Shown: positions 24,808-36,079, counted from the stretch's first letter. The stretch: DNA of 64,000 nucleotides from Larus michahellis (GCF_964199755.1 NC_133913.1:8286201-8350200), one strand, 5' to 3'. A program made the numbers and translations. The notes: generated from the sequence alone by a model not told the origin.

Positions 24808-27800
24808 CTGGTAAGGGGAAGAAGAGAGCACAGATCACTCAGGTTCACTCCCAGTTCTGGGGCGGGGGGAGAAGTTGGAGGTGGATCTCTGAGTTTGAAT
24901 GGATGGTGGTATCTAGATTGCCTTCCATGTCTAGGAGAGCCATGGGAGGTATTGAATAGAGCAGAGGGGTACCTGGGTCATTACCTCGGATGTCATGTCC
25001 ATCCTAGAGTGGATGCACACACATTCACCTTTGGTCTCCAGGGCCATGGCCTGGGAAAGGTTGAAGCTGTCACATCGGTTAGTAGGAAAACAGAAACACC
25101 TGTACAGGAAAAAGGAGGACGTTAGAGATGGGACAAAGGTGAGAGGTATGAAGGACAAGAGTGGTACAAAGGACAAAATCTGGAGAGGTAAGAATACTTC
25201 TAATCACAGAATTACAGAATCACAGAATGATAGGGGTTCGAAGGGACCCCTGGATTTCATCTAGTCCAGCCCCCCTGCTACAGCAGGGTCACCTAGAGCA
25301 GGTTGCACAGGAATGTGTCCAGGCGGGTTTTGAACGTCTCCAGAGACGGAGACTCCACCACCTCTCTGGGCAGCCTGTGCCAGGCCTCTGCCACCCTCAC
25401 AGCAAAGAAGTTTTTCCTCATGTTGAGATGGAACTTCCTACGTCCAAGTTTGTGCCCATTACTGCTTGTCCTGTCACTGGGCAACACTGAAAAGAGCCTG
25501 GTCCCATCCTCCTGACACCTACCCTTTCAGTATTTATAAGCATTGATAAGATCCCCCCTCAGCCTTCTTTTTTCCAGACTAAAAAGACCCAAGTCCCTCA
25601 GCCTTTCTTCATCAGAGAGGTGTTCCAGTCCCCTAATCATCTCGGTAGCCCTTTGCTGTAACCTCTCCAGCAGTTCCCTGTCCTTCTTGAAGCGGGGAGC
25701 CCAGAAATGGACACAGTAACAGTACTCCAGGTGTGGCCTCACCAGGGCAGAGTAGAGGGGGAGGATGACCTCCCTTGACCTGCTGGCCACGCTCTTTTTA
25801 ATGCACCCCAGGATGCCATTGGCCTTTTTGTCCACAAGGGCACATTGCTGGCTCATGGTCATCCTGTTGTCCACCAGGACTCCCAGGTCTCTTTCCACCG
25901 AGCTGCTCTCCAGCAGGTCAGCCCCAGCCTGTACTGGTAATAGTACATAACAGAAATGGAATTGACTCGGAGTTTCCCCATTCACTTCGGGGTGAGAAAC
26001 ATTACCTGCTGGACAGGGAGATCATGGGAATGTGTTTTGGGCCCAAAGAGAATGTTAAGGTATTGCAGGCTGAGAGGGAAGAGGAAAAGTGGTGAGAAGA
26101 GCAGGGAAAGTTTGGGACAGGAGACTCACTAGATGAAAAGTACAGGCATTCTTTGTGAGGTAAGGAAAACATGTGGGGGTGTCCTTGCTGAAGTTCCACC
26201 AAGGTAAAGAGAATATCTGTGGCAAGCTAGGATCTGAGAGAACGTTTGAAGCACTCTGACAGTCAAGGGGAGGGGAAGGTTGTGAATTAGTATGTTAAGG
26301 GACAGGAACAGGGCTCCCCCATTACCGGTGGTGGTCCCGGTAACGGTAGACCTCAGCCATGACAGCTTCCTCTTCACTGGAGATCTTCCTTTGAATGAAG
26401 ATGAAAAGCTGAGGGAGAGAGGAGGGGAAACAAAGATTGACAGGGCTGGGCACCCCCGTAGAGGAAAAACGCCCTTCTAAAATGCAGGAAGCCTTCCCAG
26501 TTTGCTCCCTTACCCTCTCACACCCACTGGCCTTGAAGCAGGAAAAGAGATTGTTTGTCTCCTTTCATTAACACCAGGCCACCTCTTTGCACAAAGGGGC
26601 ACCCCACAAGGAAAATCCACCTTCCTCAAGTGCAGGCAAATTCCACAGAAGCCCTCCCACACTGCCCACACCAAAGATGGTGTCACTTTCTGCCATGAGG
26701 ACACCCCCCCGCCATGCCAACTCCCAGTGCAAACAGCAGCAGACTATCTCACCCTGAGCCCTGACGTCTACCTTTACCCCATTGTTTACACTCATTCCCC
26801 TCCCCATAACCACTTGGCCCCTGATACCTGGCGGGCGTGCCCATGAAGGAGAGGAGTGCTGTAGATAAACCTTAGAAGGCCCAACAGGTCACAGCCCCCC
26901 AGATCAGGGCAGATGGAGGAGATGCGCCCCACTGCATTGTCCATGCTTTCCTGCGTGTATTCCACACTCTGCCTGTGGGATGGCACCTGGAGTGTCAGAG
27001 GGGAGAGAACCTGGCCCACAGCTACCCTCACATGGCCACTCCCTAGAAAAGCCCTACCTCATTACCAGTGCTACAGAAGCACCCTGAAAAGAGGACTTAC
27101 CCCCTCACTGCTCCCAACATATCCTGCCCCATAACTACCCTCTAGCAAGAGCTTGTCCCATAGTTTCACTTCGAAAAGTCATACTGTACTTACCCCTTGG
27201 CCCTGCCCCATCATCACCCGCAACTCACAGATAGAAGGCTTTGAAAGTGGCCCCAAAACTGTAGATGTTGAAGTAACAGCCCAGAGGCAAACTCTTGAGG
27301 AGGAAGAGCAGGGTGTTCTGGAGACAGACGGAGGGATGAGCAGAGCTCAGATGGGGAAACTTGGCAGAACATCTGGCTACGTGAAGTAGCTTGCCTCTAA
27401 CCCCACCAGCTGGGCATGACCAGCGTGGAAAATTCTCCCTGATGACCTCCTCCGGTGGTACCTGTGCATCCTGGAAGAGGCTGCAGTCCATGAGAAAGAG
27501 AAATTCCCCCAGATGGCCTGGACTGGGCTCGACCTCAGGAATACTGGGCATCAGTGTCACCATCACCACAGGGTCTCCCAGCAGAGAGCCTGGAGTGTGT
27601 GGGGGGAAACAAGGAGGACTTTTAGGTTGGAGTTTTCTTCTCTGTCTCTTTGCTTTTGTCCTCCACATAGCCCTCAGCTTTGACCTATTGCCTGAAAAGC
27701 CCCTCAGAGACTCCCAGGCTCCCTGACAGCCTCTCTCTAATGCTCACTTCCACCCTCCTCACTCACCAGGTGGGGCTTTGGGATCTCTCCTCTCCACCAC

Positions 27801-29099
27801 TGCGCTGAGTGTGTGAGACCCTCTGTAATACACCAGCACGTTCAGATCAGCCTGCATACAGGGTGGACATTTCAAGGATACCTGAGGACAAGCAGGGTGT
27901 GGAGAGGAAAGAGAAACAAATAAAAGGACTGAGGAGTCCTAAGGAACATCAGCAGGTTGCAGACCCTTCCATCCTCTTCCCCTTTGATATTCTAGCATCT
28001 GGCAGGGCCGTACCACAGCAGATGTTTGATCTGGAGTCGTGTATTGCAGAGGAGTGTAGCTGCTGTTAATGGCTATATGGGACACACCACGGGCTGAATT
28101 CAGACAGATGCTGAAGTGCAGGTTTTCAGATTCTGTCTCCTCCTCAGAAGAATGCCATCCTGCAGAAAGAAAGAGGTGTGAGAAGATGAAAGAAGAGACC
28201 CTAGGGCAGCAGACAGCTATGGTGGAGCACAGTTTGTCATTGGTAGGGGGAAAATGCAGCTTCTGAGATGTCCCTCACTGTGGTGCTTAGTTGGGGGGTG
28301 GTGGTGGTGAATCTGTAGACACTGGTTTGTATAGGTATCTGTGGGGATCTCTTCCTGTGGGATACATGGGGAGACCTGTGGAGTTCCTGACTATGAAGTG
28401 CAAGGGGGAATATTCAGATTTTCTCACTGAGGCACGTGTGCAGATATAGGGGTCCCCTCCAGGAGGGGTGCTGGGCAGTGATGTGTTCCTCCTTAGGGGA
28501 TGCACCTGGGTGATCACTCACTAATGTAGTTTGTCCGGGGGAAGAGCTCGTGTGGCCAGCAAAACTGAGCAGCTCCATCAGGCTGCATTGGCAGCTCCTG
28601 GACATAGCACAGGCTGATGGTCACTTCGCTGTTAGGAGGCAGGGTCCCCAAGAAACAAGCGAACACAGGACCCCAAAGATCCCACTGGTTCTGCAGGTAT
28701 CCTAAATTCTCCATGCCTGAAGTGGCTCTGCACAGCTGCTGGGCCTGCCACAGAGGGAGAAAATTGTGTCACAGGCCTCCACAGGATTCCATTCTCTCAC
28801 CTCCACCCTTCATCCCAATCTGCTGACCCCCTCTCACCACAGTCCCAATACCTCCTCCTTCTCCCAGAGCATTGCTTCAATGCGAGTGTCCCCCATGGTA
28901 GCGTAGAAGGTGTGTACAACAGTATCAGAGTCCACAGGAAATACGAACATGGTCTCCTTAGGGACTTGGTGCGTATTGCGGAAAAACAGCTCAGACACCA
29001 CATCAGCCACAAAGTCCTGGATGGTTACATTTACTGTCACACTTTCCAGCTCCATTTCAGAATAGGAAGAAAAGAACCATATTCCCCTCTGGAATAAGC
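19544..29099 (-). CDS. VWA5A-like protein (VIT and VWA-type domains), 16 exons
   Basis: Multi-exon minus-strand gene assembled from splice sites. Exons: 29099-28852, 28744-28522, 28159-28014, 27881-27767, 27589-27462, 27317-27229, 26972-26828, 26408-26326, 25099-24985, 24807-24643, 24356-24253, 23994-23813, 23648-23442, 20495-20272, 19959-19836, 19662-19544 (TAG at 19546-19544). All junctions are AG/GT and the phases agree, giving 2417 nt with no stop. The order of blocks follows VWA5A (BCSC-1/LOH11CR2A): an N-terminal VIT domain, a VWA-type domain, then a long C-terminal part ending [11 protein letters not shown]5A is a cytosolic or nuclear protein proposed as a tumour suppressor; its biochemical role is poorly known. 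Odd points: MIDAS residues are lost, and the VWA entry exon is about 15 residues short. CR1 copies sit in two introns. It may be a lineage-specific paralogue rather than the strict orthologue. Confidence 0.9.
20745..21182 (+). repeat. CR1 LINE fragment (intronic)
   Basis: Plus-strand CR1 C-terminal coding region, beginning at [20 protein letters not shown] and running to the LFSLEKRRL block near 21150. It is truncated at both ends and lies antisense inside a VWA5A-like intron. Closely related to the copies at 7.5 kb and 57.8 kb. Confidence 0.9.
21186..21645 (-). repeat. CR1 LINE 3' fragment (intronic)
   Basis: Minus-strand CR1 of another subfamily, with its 3' tail (CATAGAATCATAGAATGG at 21189) abutting the previous plus-strand copy. 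The coding part extends to about 21600 ([20 protein letters not shown]). The two copies thus form an inverted CR1 pair inside the intron. Confidence 0.9.
24985..27881 (-). CDS. VWA5A-like exons encoding the VWA-type domain (MIDAS lost)
   Basis: Part of the same gene. Exon 27881-27767 gives [19 protein letters not shown]. Exon 27589-27462 gives [20 protein letters not shown], then [16 protein letters not shown]. Exon 27317-27229 gives [20 protein letters not shown], the best-conserved block. Exons 26972-26828 and 26408-26326 continue with [13 protein letters not shown], then [10 protein letters not shown]. Exon 25099-24985 gives [18 protein letters not shown] and ends SRMDMTSE. In VWA domains the MIDAS needs DxSxS near the start; here it is DCSLF. 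The later TDGE position reads IQRK. The fold may persist, but classical metal-dependent ligand binding is unlikely. Confidence 0.85.
25200..25935 (-). repeat. CR1 LINE 3' part (intronic)
   Basis: Minus-strand CR1 with a clear 3' tail (ATCACAGAATTACAGAATCA at 25203) and C-terminal coding blocks reading toward 25935 ([20 protein letters not shown]). It lies in the intron between VWA5A-like exons 26408-26326 and 25099-24985, in the same orientation as the gene. It resembles the 13.7-14.7 kb copy. Confidence 0.92.
28014..29099 (-). CDS. VWA5A-like exons encoding the VIT domain
   Basis: Part of the gene above. Exon 29099-28852 follows a TCTTCCTCAG acceptor and encodes the VIT start: [20 protein letters not shown], then [15 protein letters not shown] and the [10 protein letters not shown] end. 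Exon 28744-28522 adds [20 protein letters not shown], equivalent to the VWA5A block with KYVQELPLEADG. Exon 28159-28014 gives the serine/glutamate-rich linker and [13 protein letters not shown] (vault protein inter-alpha-trypsin) domains occur next to VWA domains in PARP4, ITIH proteins and VWA5A. Exon sizes 248, 223 and 146 nt; intron phases 0, 1, 0. Confidence 0.88.
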
Positions 29100-30458
29100 C
29101 TGAGGAAGACACAACAGCTGTCAGATTCCCTGGCTGCACGTAGGAAACTTTAAATTTGAGGTGTCTGCTTGTAATGGGAAAAAATTTCGTGTCCAAACCT
29201 GCCACAGAAATGCCAGTTGCAGAAGCTGACAAATAGTAATAAAAAGTCCCTGAGGCTGTCAACGTGTTTCCCATCTTTCTAAGCCCCTTTCTGTCCAACA
29301 CACAACAACTGTGCCCTCAGATCACCTAAATGCGTTGTGCTTCATCTTAGTTCAGGCCTTCCATGGCATTGAGAGGAGTCTGTCTGTCCCCCAGCACATA
29401 GAGTGTGACAGTCCCACAATAGAGCTTCATGCAAACTGCAGGAGGTGCCCTGCAGCTCCTCAAACCTTCAGACCATATCTCAGAGATAGGAGCAGGTGCT
29501 GTCACCTGCTTTGAGACTAATGCTCCAAAGAGATTATCTTGATTTTCAACTTAAGTAGATATACTACTCATTTTGGACTACTGGAAGGGAAGGGGGGACC
29601 ATACCAAGGGCACTTAGCATGGCATCAGAGGTACAGTCACAGGAAGTTACTTCATCTCCTTTTCATTGTCAGCAGTGGAGATGTTTCTTGATGACCTCGC
29701 TTCCTCACCTGTCATACCTGTAGCATATGTTTTATTTGAGGCCAACAATATGCACATGCAAATTTGATGATCTGTCTTCCTGTTATGACAGCAGCCCATG
29801 GAAAGGCAACCTTCTCCATACCTTTGCACGCAGTTTGAGATGAAGAGCATCTCGTATTAGGGCAAGGTTTGGCATCAGTGGTGTGTCAAACCTGATGGCA
29901 AAATGCGTTGGAGTAGTGTCTTAGTCAAGAATGGCATAACATTGTAGTAGGAACAGAGGGACAGTTAGCAAAGGAAGGTATAAGACCTTCACAGGAGTTG
30001 TTGTAATGTCTTGGAAGGGGATGGTATACAGAAGATGGTAGAGTTCACCTGGAGGGAACAATGCAACTCACCAATCAAGTGATGTACCTAGGTATCACAA
30101 CACAATTCAGTAGTGGATGATTTAGCACCACAGTAGAGGTGATGCAATATCCTAGCACTGAGGAGTGTTGCCCCCCCATCCCATAGTGCCAGACGTCTCT
30201 TCTGCATCATCCCCTCACTTTGTGATGGTTTCCCTGGAAAGCCTTCAGCACTTACAAAATCACACTTACAAAAACATCTTTTACTATGTCGTCCAGAAAA
30301 AGTGAAGGCTGACTACAGGCCCTGCTCCTGAGTTCCCAGTACATGGTGAGGTATGCCTCCTTGTCAATGACCCAAGAAATCAGTTGCTTCCCACATTGCT
30401 CTCCCAGATAAAATCTTCCCCACTGCTCACAGATGCCACCTTTATGGCCCCAACTCAC

Positions 30459-30501
30459 CTCTATACATATACCTTTTGCTCAGGATGCCACTTTTCCTCA
30501 T
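30459..30501 (-). CDS. Candidate first coding exon of the VWA5A-like gene
   Basis: Minus-strand ATG at 30501 opens MRKSGILSKRYMYR and then one base (G) before a strong GTGAGT donor, i.e. phase 1. The downstream exon at 29099 begins with GC and needs exactly a phase 1 partner, restoring a Gly codon before LFQRGIW. A shorter start at 30468 (MYR) is in the same frame. Mammalian VWA5A likewise starts with a very short coding exon before a GLL-type sequence. The alternative is that exon 29099 is extended upstream: the frame stays open to 29301. No transcript evidence is available. Confidence 0.4.
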
Positions 30502-30509
30502 CTTAACTC

Positions 30510-32479
30510 TTTAGTTGAAGACAGCTTCTGTGTGGGAAAGAGCATGAAGTGAGCTATGAGGACCTTGTGGGAAAAAAAAAAGGGCACCTCCATCTTGCCT
30601 TGCTCCAAGGTACGGAGCTACCCCCGCATACATGGGACAAGATGACTCTTTGCTTCTTCACATCCCACCTCAGGATCCTTTTTGCCCCTCTGTCACCAAC
30701 CTGGTAGCAGATTAGTAGGAGACAGGCGTCGGATGGGAATTGCAGGTGTCAAAAATGCCTATCGGTTCAGTGGGGTGGCGGTGCTTAAATCAGATTGGAG
30801 CACAGGGAAGGTGGGCGCAACGATGTGTCAAAGTCTGAGACACAAGGCACGGGATGCGTTTGGGCCTGAGTGATAATTGCACCTGGAAGACACCAGTACC
30901 AATGATGACAGAGGAAGAAATAGGCAGAGAAGCAGAAAGATAGAGCAGGCGAAGAACGGTCTGGGAGGATGAGTGGAAGAATGCATGAATTCGTATGAGG
31001 AGAGTGGCATAGTTGGATAGTTGGAGGGGGCTATATTTAGTGGCAGTAAGAGTCAATGGCAGAAAACAGTGAACGTATGGGGAATTGGGGAGGGGAATGG
31101 ATGAATGAATTTGTAGTTGGGATGCATGGATGCACATCCAAGGAAGAGGGGGGCAGGAAGTTGTTGGAGGAATTGATGAGCAAATGCAGTTGTGTGGAAT
31201 GTGAGGGAGTGGGTGATAAAAAGGTGCCCGGTTTGTGACTAATCTGTCAATTAGGCAGATAAAGAGAGGCGTCTAAAGCCACAAGCCTTTCTACAGGTCA
31301 GTGGTCTGGAAGTCTCCCAGTACTGAATAAAGCTTTAACTCCACTGTCAAAACATTGGACAGGAGGGCCATTTGCAGTGAGGAGCCCTAGAACAGCTGAG
31401 TGTTTCTTGCAAAGGTGGGGAAATCCTATCTAGCTGTCTCCCATAGGTCCTGTGCTATGTATATTGGCATCACGTGTCTATCTTGGAAATGACAGGACAT
31501 CTAAAATTATACTAGACACTCGTGTTTCAACAACTAAATCTCATCCCTAAATTTAAATAAGAGCAAGAGCCTCTTCTGCTTATCACAAGAGTAGGATTCA
31601 CTTCAAGATTATTATATAGAAATGTAGGTATTTAAAACGAGATATATTCAGATTAAGTTCTAAACCAATGCAAGGCTTTTGCCAGAGGGCACAAAAAGAG
31701 GGGGTGAGAATGGGGCACAGGAATGAATGAGGAGTGAGGGGAATGTGAAGGGAGGTAGAATGAGGCAGGGAAGGAGGGATGTGCATTCTGTGCTATAGTG
31801 ATCCTGATGGGGACACCATTGTACATTAAGGACTTGGTGGTCCACATAGCAGTTAACCCAAGGAGGCACAGGACAGGACTGTGCCATGCTGCACATTCAG
31901 CTTGGCCTTCAGACCTGTGCTGGGCTGCACAAATCCCATGGCTGCAGGATAACTTCAGCCATCTCACTGTAAGAGCCAGCTCTGGAACATGCGCATTGTA
32001 ATATGCTGTGTACTGACCGGAGGCCCATTTGATGCTGCACAACCCGGGTTCCCAGCGTCTGAGGGGACGTAAGATTATCTATACTGTCTTTATCATGTCG
32101 GCTCTAAGAAATGTATTTCAAATGATACTTTGCAGAATTTGTGTGTCTTTCTTACTGGGATCATAGTGAACAAGCACCTGGCTCCTGGGGCAAAACATTT
32201 TGCACAGACAGAAAGTCCCAGTGAAAAATACTTTTCTGGAAACGGGATAATTAGGAAGATACAGACTGAGAGCCTGGCTGGTCCCTGCACAGGGCCATGG
32301 GGGGCAGTCACAAGAAACTTGGCCCAGATGGTTTTCCTGGTGAGTTGGGAATGTGAGGAGGGATTATCTGGATGTCCCAGGCCGGCTGAAGTATTAATGC
32401 AGACCAAGAAACACAGTGTAGGGCAAGCAAAAGGCAAGAAAAACGTGTGGTGTGTTCAGTTGTTGGTAATGTGCTCAGC
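30510..32479. other. Upstream flank of the VWA5A-like gene, unassigned
   Basis: No exon recognised. On the basis of position it could contain the promoter and 5' untranslated exons of the minus-strand VWA5A-like gene. I could not identify a specific promoter motif with confidence. Confidence 0.35.
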
Positions 32480-32960
32480 GCTGTCACGGGGATGCTTGGA
32501 GCCAAAGCAGTGGCCCTGTGGGAGCTGCAGGCCCAGCAGTGTAAGAGGGGCCCAGGCAGCAAAAGGGGCAGGGGGCGCAGGGGGTGGCCAGTGCCGGGGA
32601 CCGCTGAGACATGAGCCACTTGTGACGGGGTAAGGGGGATGGGAGACCTCGGGACCCCAGCAGGGTCGGGGCACAAGTGCAGCACCTGCAGCTCTGCACA
32701 GACGCCGGACACTGAGACGGCCAAGGCAGGGGCATGAAGGGAAGCACCGAGCCACGGGGCACCGGCCCTAGCTGCCACTCCCTCGGTCACAGGGAAGAGG
32801 CGCCATCCTTAACTGCGCCCCGCTCCCTGCGAACAAGCCCAGGGAAGGGGCAGGTGCTCCCCGCATGGGTGGCAGGGAGGCTGGGGACAAGGGGTGCGGG
32901 GGCACAGGCCCTTACACTCTGCTTGACCCACTGCGGAGCCGGCAGAGTACGCAGCAGGTG
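32480..32960. promoter_or_regulatory. GC-rich, CpG-containing block (possible CpG island)
   Basis: This stretch is visibly richer in G and C than its neighbours, with clustered CG dinucleotides (for example 32570-32620 and 32745-32830). Open frames across it are a consequence of composition. It lies about 2 kb upstream of the candidate first exon of the minus-strand VWA5A-like gene, so a promoter role is possible. That is inference only. Confidence 0.3.
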
Positions 32961-35470
32961 ATGGCTCTGCAAGTACTGGGGCAGATGGAACCCAAAGTAA
33001 TGGAAAGCCACCCCATTACCCCAGGATTAAAGTGATGACTGTTAAGAAAATCGGGGCTTAGGGTGGAAAAGTGTCCTTCTAACCTTGCAGCCGGGAGGAT
33101 GCAATGCATGATTATGCAGTTCCCTCCCAGGCACGATAACAGAACACCCAAGAGAGCTGGGAGGAACCCTTGATGATCCTGCTTGGGGTGGGATTTCCAA
33201 GGGAATGGCTATCAGGAACGTCTCTTTAGTTCCCAGGTGAAGAATCATCTCCTGCTACCCTGACTCAGCCCAGCATTAACAGCAGTCTTTTATTCTGGGC
33301 CAGCGCTGCCCCAGGCAGACCTTCTGAGTTAATGGCCCCTTTTTCTTAACACACAGGAATCTCAAACAACTCCACAGGAATCAAGGTAATTTTTTCGTGG
33401 AAGTTTGGGATCTGCCCAGAGCAAAAGCAGAGAGTGAGAAAAGTCAAAGGAAAAAAAAGGAATGAAGGAAAGCCAGCAGGTCCAAACCCAACACCAGGGA
33501 TTTGGACTTCACTCACCACCAAACAGATGGACAGGTATAATTCTCCTCACTTTACTCATATGAAAAAACGAAGCACACACTCTCTCTCTCTGGTGCTCTC
33601 AGAGACTTCTGTCTTTAGTCATCCATCCTTCAAGCTGTACTTGGATAATCCTCCAAGTTCTGGAGGACACCTTTGTCAGAGGAATTCCTGGGCAAATAGC
33701 CCCTATTTGATGAAACCGAGAGTTGCTAAATCGATACAAAACTAAAGCTGTGGTTTTTTGTTCTTAGTAGAAATCCTGGTTTACTGACAACTGCGTTTAA
33801 GGATTCCAATAACAGAATGCTCAGACATCCCTGTTATCATTATAAAACATTATTTTCTGTCAGGGTAAGAGATTGAATTTACAGATATCATGATGGAGGA
33901 TGTGCCTCATTTTGAATTTGGACCATAGCCTGCTGTCCGCGACCTTAGAGATCCCAAATGTGTAGGTACCATTTGAACTAAGTGGCCTGGCAGTTTGGGG
34001 CAGCAAACACAGATGGAGACACGGAAGCCTCCAAGCCTTTGCCAGGGTATGGCAAGCACAGACAGGCAAAAGCACACATGCACACAGAACAGGTCTGCAA
34101 GCATTCCACGTGGAGGGAAGGAAGGATGGATGCACAGACAAACGCACTCACCGTGGAACTGCAGCCTGCAGCAGGAGCAATGAGCAGACACGGGAATGGC
34201 CCCAGGACTCAAACCTGTCAGCTGCAGCAGGAAAGGATGTTCACAGGCGCTCTTGGAGGAGGAGGAGGGCTGATCATTGCGTCATTGCAGGAAGCAGCAG
34301 GGACGGGTGGGAGCTGCGGTTACAGCCGCAGTGCCTGGCCAGATTCCAGGAAAGGGAATGCTGCCAAATGCGCACTCTGGGATATGCAGTTAGGAACCAG
34401 GGATGATGCCCGCCCTGCCTGCTGGGATGAGGTAGGGGCACTGGAGATGCTGCCATCCCTGCCTGCTGGGATGGGTAGGAGGCAGTGGGCGTAGGGGTGC
34501 TCCAGGTCACTGGGCAGCTCTGGGAGGTCAGTGGAGCCCCGAAGAAAGCGGGATTGATGGGGAACCCACTTAGAGGGTACTTTTTGGGCCCAAACTGGGG
34601 ACCCACGCTGGGAGGAGCAGAGGGCACTAATAGAGACAATGCTCTGGGTTGTTTACTGTCCTGGGGGCTCTGAGCTGTGGATGCTGCCTTGGAAAGGACT
34701 CTCGTGTGTGGCAGGGGTGTCTTGGGGAGAGAACTGCAGCAGTGCCGCACGGGGTGGGCAGGGGAGGGGGAGCTGCCCAGTACCACCTGCCCTGCGGGGG
34801 GGTTGGAGGCAGCTGAGGGAGGGGTGGGATCAGGGGAAGGCTCCCATGTTCCCGGTTGGGAAACACCTCCCCACCAGAAGCAGAAGTGGCTGCTGCACCA
34901 GGGAGCCATCCCATTCCTGCAGCCAAAGTGCACCCACACAAGCACTTCACCCTGCCTTCCTGACACTCTCCCCTGACTTTTCCTTTTCCAGCGGGCCTCA
35001 GCATGTCCAAGAGGATACAGGTAGGAAGGCAGTTTTGGACCAGTGAGAAAAACTTGGAAGAAGAGATGTCCATCTTGTGTCTTTATTCTAGACATTGCTG
35101 AGCTTGCTTGGAGTCATACACCTCCAGAAAAGTGAATGCGAAAGCGCCAGACATGGAAGGGGTGCTGATATGAATGAAATCTGGGGGCCTACATCAGAAG
35201 ACAAGGTCCCATTTTCTTGAGGGGCACCGAGATCTCCTTGTTCCCCAGAGGACAGACTATTTAGGTTGAGAGCCGGAGTCACCAAAGTGCACTAGGTAGC
35301 TTGGGCATGATCTTGTCAGAGGAGCAGCTACAGTGTAGTCAGATGTCCATGTGCATGACTGTGGAGTAACAGACATGGTCAGACCCTGATTTGCTTCTGG
35401 AACAGTGACATTTTCTATTTCCTACCTTGTGGCATTTCAGTAAGCCAGATTTCATCAATTTCTTTTCAGG
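32961..35470. other. Unassigned, partly GC-rich DNA
   Basis: No gene recognised. A 273-codon open frame on the minus strand (35095-34274) is proline- and serine-rich and looks like a composition artefact of the GC-rich stretch 34250-34980. Short CT and GA runs occur near 33577. Confidence 0.4.
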
Positions 35471-35474
35471 GATT

Positions 35475-35700
35475 TTCTTCTCTGTTCTGGTTTTGGCTGT
35501 ATAGAGTTAATTTTCTTCACAGTAGCTAGTATAGGGCTATGTTTTGTATTTGTGATTTGTGCTGAAAACAGCATTGATAATATAGAGATGTTTTCGTTAC
35601 TGTTGAACAGTGCTTACACAGAGTCAAGGCCATTTCTGCTCCTCATACCCACTCCACCAGTGAGCAGGCGGGGAGTGCACCAGGTGTTGGGAGAGGATAG
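35475..35700 (+). mobile_element. LTR family A, 5' U3 fragment
   Basis: The sequence from GGTTTTGGCTGTATAGAG through TCCACCAGTGAGCAGGCGGG matches the beginning of the 16.4-kb LTR in the same orientation. It stops near 35700, where an inverted copy of the LTR body begins. Confidence 0.75.
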
Positions 35701-36075
35701 GTGACTGTTTAATAAGTAAAGCAAAAGCCACGCACACAAGCAAAGCAATCCAAGGAATTCATTCACTACTTCCCATTGGCAGGCAGGTGTTCAGCCATCT
35801 CTAGGAAAGCGGGGCTCCGTCACATGTAATGGTTCCTTGGGAAAACAAACAACACCACTCCAAATGTTCCCCTCTTCCTTCTTCTTTCCCCAGCTTTATA
35901 GGCTGATCATGATGTCATATGGTATATGACATCATGATAATAGGCCTTTGGTCAGTTGGGGTCAGCTGTCCCAGCTGTGTCCCCTCCTAACTCCTTGTGC
36001 ACTCCCAGCCTACTCCCTGGCTGGTTAATAACAGGCCTCAGTTGGCTGCCAGGTGCACACCAAGCTGCTCTGTCC
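35701..36075 (-). mobile_element. LTR family A body, inverted
   Basis: On the minus strand this carries GGACAGCTGACCCCAACTGA, a TATAAAGCTGGGG promoter block (about 35900), CTGCCTGCCAATGGGAAG and TTATTAAACAG (about 35710), in the same order as the 16.4-kb LTR. It faces the plus-strand fragment at 35475-35700, so the locus is a head-on rearranged LTR. A 15-bp palindrome lies in its U3 (35906-35938). Confidence 0.75.
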
Positions 36076-36079
36076 CTCC

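Noticed and set aside
25988-26070. Apparent VWA5A-like exon (CNTLTFSLG) on the minus strand
   Set aside because: The acceptor gives the wrong phase after exon 26408-26326. The exon at 25099-24985 fits the phase exactly and has the expected 39-residue length, so this is a coincidence.
26828-27031. Acceptor CTGACACTCCAG at about 26994 for the exon ending at 26828
   Set aside because: It puts the exon out of phase with the preceding exon; the acceptor at CCATCCCACAG (exon start 26972) is in phase and matches the family.
29100-29301. Upstream in-frame extension of the first VWA5A-like exon
   Set aside because: A strong acceptor (TCTTCCTCAG) precedes the conserved part and the extension has no family resemblance; kept only as an alternative start model.
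34274-35095. 273-codon minus-strand frame, Pro/Ser rich
   Set aside because: No domain, no splice or start context, and it lies in a GC-rich block where stops are rare; most likely chance.
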